Of a stretch of 13,757 nt of DNA, positions 11,831-13,757 are shown piece by piece. Under the pieces are notes generated by a model, which did no database searches, was not told the DNA's origin, and saw only the letters and a list, made by a program, of their open reading frames with translations. This stretch comes from Baffinella frigidus (Eukaryota; Cryptophyceae; Cryptomonadales; Baffinellaceae): positions 90,562 to 104,318 of the forward strand of contig MU647496.1 in the NCBI GenBank assembly GCA_026770585.1. Reading direction: 5' to 3'. Every line of letters starts with the position of its first letter. Position 1 is the stretch's first letter. The translations under genes and the position numbers were made by a program.

Positions 11831-11962
11831 GAAAAGAGCCCGGGCTCACGAAAGTTGTGAGCGCAAATAAAGTGAGGGCGTTTCTGTGGCAGGATGCCCG
11901 GCAGAGGCTAGCTTCTCTCCGCGTCGAAATCCGCGAGGTGAGCAGCCACTCCGAGGGTTCGC

Positions 11963-12050
11963 CACTCCTCTCGAGGCTGGAAGAGGGAGTATTTAAAATG
12001 CGGGGTTGTTAAATTTAGTACCAGTCACGGGCAGGCTTGGTCACGTATCT
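11963..12050 (-). mobile_element. Half copy of the 209-bp element, inverted
   Basis: TCTCGAGGCTGGAAG, then ATTTAAAATG and AGTACCAGTCACGGGCAGGC, match the right half of 10456-10664 in reverse complement. Confidence 0.75.
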
Positions 12051-12074
12051 AATACAAATCTGGTGAGCAGCCAC

Positions 12075-12379
12075 CCACTTAGCCCACACAGTGGGTTACG
12101 AAGGGATTTTCAGGCTCTGAGGGCCCGAGTTTCCGTTACCTTATCCGTAGGAACCCCCCCTGTGTCCCTACGGATTGCCTACCGTAGGGTCCTAGGTCTC
12201 ATCGCGTAAGGGTTATTCGAAATCCCTTCGAAGTCCGTTGTGTTGTAGCAGCGGCCGAGGTCCTTTTCACCTTGAATTCAAGGTGAAATTCCGGTTAGGT
12301 TCCAGGGCGATGGATAAGATGCTAGTACAAATCGTTTAGATGGACTATATCTGTGAAGCCCCCGGTGGCTACTAAGTGG
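12075..12379. mobile_element. Fold-back element F, copy 2, split by element G
   Basis: The left end CCACTTAGC (12075-12083) and the remainder (from 12246) match 4464-4602. The right end is GCTACTAAGTGG (12368-12379). Its central palindrome (TTTCACCTTGAA / TTCAAGGTGAAA) differs from copy 1 yet pairs perfectly. Confidence 0.88.
12084..12245. mobile_element. Fold-back element G, copy 2, inserted in F with TAGC duplication
   Basis: The ends are CCACACAGTGGGTTACGAAG and its partner ending AAGTCCGTTGTGTTG. TAGC at 12080-12083 is repeated at 12246-12249. The intact F copy shows the uninterrupted site. Confidence 0.88.
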
Positions 12380-12535
12380 GCGAGGCTTTCGGGACCCCGG
12401 GAATCCACGTGTAACGTGACCAAATTTGCCTCAGAAAAGACTCAAATGTTAAATGCCTCGGGGCAAGTTGACTTTTGATGAAAGGTTCGAAACTCCACCC
12501 TGTGGTCTCTCTTAGCCGCCGGCTTCAGTTGATGG
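12380..12535 (+). other. Unassigned part of gene B intron 1
   Basis: No gene or clear element. A short GGTTGATGGTTGAGGGACTATTCTG duplication starts at about 12528 and leads into the next hairpin unit. Confidence 0.4.
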
Positions 12536-12620
12536 TTGAGGGACTATTCTGGGTTGATGGTTGAGGGACTATTCTGAAGTTGACATCCCGGGTCTGCGGT
12601 ACAAACCCGTCAACTTTCGG
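12536..12620 (+). repeat. Fourth copy of the AAGTTGAC hairpin unit
   Basis: GGACTATTCTGAAGTTGACA, then GCGGTACAAACCCGTCAACTT. Confidence 0.75.
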
Positions 12621-12667
12621 GTGGGGAAACGAGCCCCATCTCGAATCTAGGGCCTCGCAGCTCTGCC

Positions 12668-12746
12668 TCTTCTTTCTTCTTTATTACTCTCGATACAGGA
12701 CCTAAATGAGGCCCTTGGGCCTTGAGTTGAGTGATACAAAAGTCTC
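12668..12746. mobile_element. 79-bp repeat, copy 2 of 2
   Basis: It is collinear with 2128-2206 (CTCGATACAGGACCTAAAT, then GCCTTGAGTTGAGTGATAC). Confidence 0.78.
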
Positions 12747-12814
12747 GCAGCCAATCGAAGCAGACCCTGGCCTTGGTTTGAAATCTACAAGTGGGTGTGT
12801 AAACCCTCTTCTAG

Positions 12815-12888
12815 AGGTTTTGTACGGGAAGTGCTCACGTCCCCCACGCTTAGACCGTGGGGGAGGTGACCAAGTCCCGTACAAACCT
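12815..12888. mobile_element. 74-bp fold-back element
   Basis: The ends AGGTTTTGTACGGGA and TCCCGTACAAACCT, with inner hairpin CCCCCACG / CGTGGGGG. Confidence 0.82.
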
Positions 12889-12898
12889 GGACGCGAGC

Positions 12899-12958
12899 GT
12901 AAAACCACATGAGCCCCGTCTCGCCGCATTGGCAAGACGGTCTGTACCAGGTTTTACG
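12899..12958. repeat. Small fold-back
   Basis: CGTAAAACC and GGTTTTACG enclose the hairpin CCGTCTCGCC / GGCAAGACGG. Confidence 0.65.
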
Positions 12959-13024
12959 GCGTTTAGATCCTGGTGTTTTGCAAGGCCTTCACGGAAGGGA
13001 ATACATGGTGGGCATGCTGATTTT

Positions 13025-13085
13025 GATCTGTAATAAACGCATTTTTCTTCTTTCTATCAGGTGAATGAGGAGCCCCAGCCCCCAA
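13025..13085 (+). pseudogene. Copy 1 of a gene B exon 2-like acceptor and start
   Basis: GATCTGTAATAAACGC, then TTCTTCTTTCTATCAG as acceptor, then GTGAATGAGGAGCCCCAG (VNEEPQ). It resembles the exon 2 start GTGAACGAGAAGC. It has a better pyrimidine tract than the exon I favour. Confidence 0.65.
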
Positions 13086-13092
13086 CCTCATC

Positions 13093-13203
13093 CAAGTATT
13101 TTTCTTTTAAACATCTGCATGAAATTTACTACACAAATGATGTGGGACGTGACCATTCGTGTAGTAAATTTCTTTGACAGCCAGCTGGAAAGAAAAATAC
13201 TTG
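13093..13203. mobile_element. 111-bp fold-back element between the two acceptor copies
   Basis: The ends CAAGTATTTTTCTTT and AAAGAAAAATACTTG are exact. Inner arms GAAATTTACTACAC / GTGTAGTAAATTTC are exact too (13121-13134 and 13159-13172). Confidence 0.88.
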
Positions 13204-13230
13204 TTCCTGGTCAAAATCCATGGTGGTTTC

Positions 13231-13290
13231 GATCTGTAACAAACGCGCGTTTCTTCTTTTTACCAGGTGAATGAGGAGCCCCAGCTCCCA
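13231..13290 (+). pseudogene. Copy 2 of a gene B exon 2-like acceptor and start
   Basis: GATCTGTAACAAACGC, then TTCTTCTTTTTACCAG, then GTGAATGAGGAGCCCCAG. It lies 206 bp after copy 1. Confidence 0.65.
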
Positions 13291-13313
13291 AACCCTTGAC
13301 CATTTCTAGTATG

Positions 13314-13504
13314 CCACGCCAGGTCGTTTATCGGAAATTCAGTTCGAAGTCGTTTTTAATATTTTGTACACGGGTCCGAAATTTTTGTATTCGGGTCGGA
13401 CGTGGAAAGGACGAGGGGTTGCGTGTCGCCAGGTCCGTACGTACCAGTGAGTACCACGAAACGAACCGTTGCGTCCTGAAATTCCCGGCAATGACCTGCC
13501 GTGG
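13314..13504 (+). mobile_element. 191-bp fold-back element, copy 2, flanked by ATG
   Basis: Same length and orientation as 7404-7594. ATG at 13311-13313 and 13505-13507 may be a 3-bp target duplication. It lies in gene B intron 1. Confidence 0.88.
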
Positions 13505-13567
13505 ATGACCGAGACCGCAGGTGGATCGAACGTCCCAGCGTTGTAACTTGCAACGATTCCCCATCAG

Positions 13568-13631
13568 GTGAACGAGAAGCTGGACCGAGCGATGGAAGGA
13601 TGCTTGAGTGGGGGCCAATCCGCGCAGCTCG
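13568..13631 (+). CDS. Gene B exon 2 (probable)
   Basis: After acceptor CCCCATCAG the frame reads VNEKLDRAMEGCLSGGQSAQL (21 codons plus one base) to a possible donor GTCTCA at 13632. Its phase fits gene B exon 1, making ...VMQIQ-VNEKLDRAME. Immediately after it a C-rich telomere-like repeat begins, as in gene A introns on their sense strand. Two copies of the acceptor plus exon start (GTGAATGAGGAGCC) lie upstream at 13061 and 13267. The donor is weak, and assignment to the same gene as exon 1 is inference. Confidence 0.5.
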
Positions 13632-13654
13632 GTCTCAGACCCCAAACGATGCAC

Positions 13655-13757
13655 CCGAAACCCGAAACCCGAAACCCGAAACCCTAGCTCGGTCGAATCC
13701 GCCTTCGAAAGCCTGAACCCTGAACCCTGAACTCTAAACCCTAAACCCTAAACCCTA
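13655..13757 (+). repeat. C-rich telomere-like repeat (CCCGAAA, CCCTGAA, CCCTAAA) after gene B exon 2
   Basis: The C-rich strand is here the plus strand, the sense strand of gene B. This is the reverse of the polarity over most of gene A. A repeated AGCTCGGTC lies at 13627 and 13686. Confidence 0.85.

Noticed and set aside
13686-13697. tRNA-like B box (GGTCGAATCC)
   Set aside because: There is no matching A box or cloverleaf around it.
1-13757. A chromosome end, suggested by abundant TTTAGGG-like repeat
   Set aside because: A left end would show CCCTAAA and a right end TTTAGGG on the plus strand; both edges show the opposite, and the repeats are degenerate and interrupted by exons.

Overview
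The window reads as nuclear DNA of a microbial eukaryote, probably a photosynthetic protist. Coding pieces are short, GC-rich at third codon positions and split by GT-AG introns, and much of the intron sequence is a degenerate 7-bp repeat related to the TTTAGGG telomere unit found in plants and many algae (dinoflagellates, cryptophytes, chlorarachniophytes and others). Which lineage it is cannot be settled from the sequence; a dinoflagellate or similar large-genome alga is my leading guess. There is no sign of bacterial operons, rRNA, tRNA or CRISPR.

Layout. Two genes diverge from a roughly 0.8-kb repeat-poor region (8466-9279). Gene A runs leftward on the minus strand from a start at 8465 to at least 113. 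I reconstructed 13 exons (174, 118, 67, 55, 48, 41, 49, 120, 45, 72, 38, 148 and 108 nt; 1083 nt, 361 codons) in which all 12 splice junctions keep one reading frame. The product looks secreted: a hydrophobic N-terminus, then a cysteine-rich part with two CGxPVxxxCxxxC modules, then a part carrying three N-glycosylation sequons. I cannot name the family. The gene probably continues past the left edge. Gene B runs rightward on the plus strand: a 159-codon first exon (9280-9756) with an Arg-rich, mitochondrial-presequence-like N-terminus, a 3.8-kb intron and a short second exon (13568-about 13631).

The introns are the remarkable part. First, gene A introns are largely variant telomere-like 7-mers (TTTAGGG, TTTCGGG, TTTGGGG, TTGAGGG, TTCAGGG, TGTAGGG), each variant locally homogenised, mostly with the C-rich strand as the sense strand, and acceptors often follow directly on the repeat. 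Second, exon edges (an acceptor plus the first 10-50 nt of the exon, or an exon end plus donor) are repeatedly copied into neighbouring introns. Third, the introns carry at least a dozen short non-coding fold-back elements (MITE-like, 75-210 bp) with terminal inverted repeats and often a central palindrome. Several are multi-copy, and one insertion into another element is dated by a 4-bp target duplication and an empty site elsewhere in the window. The intron of gene B is almost wholly built of such elements.

No transposase or other mobile-element protein is encoded here. All protein statements rest on reading-frame logic and composition, not on database comparison.
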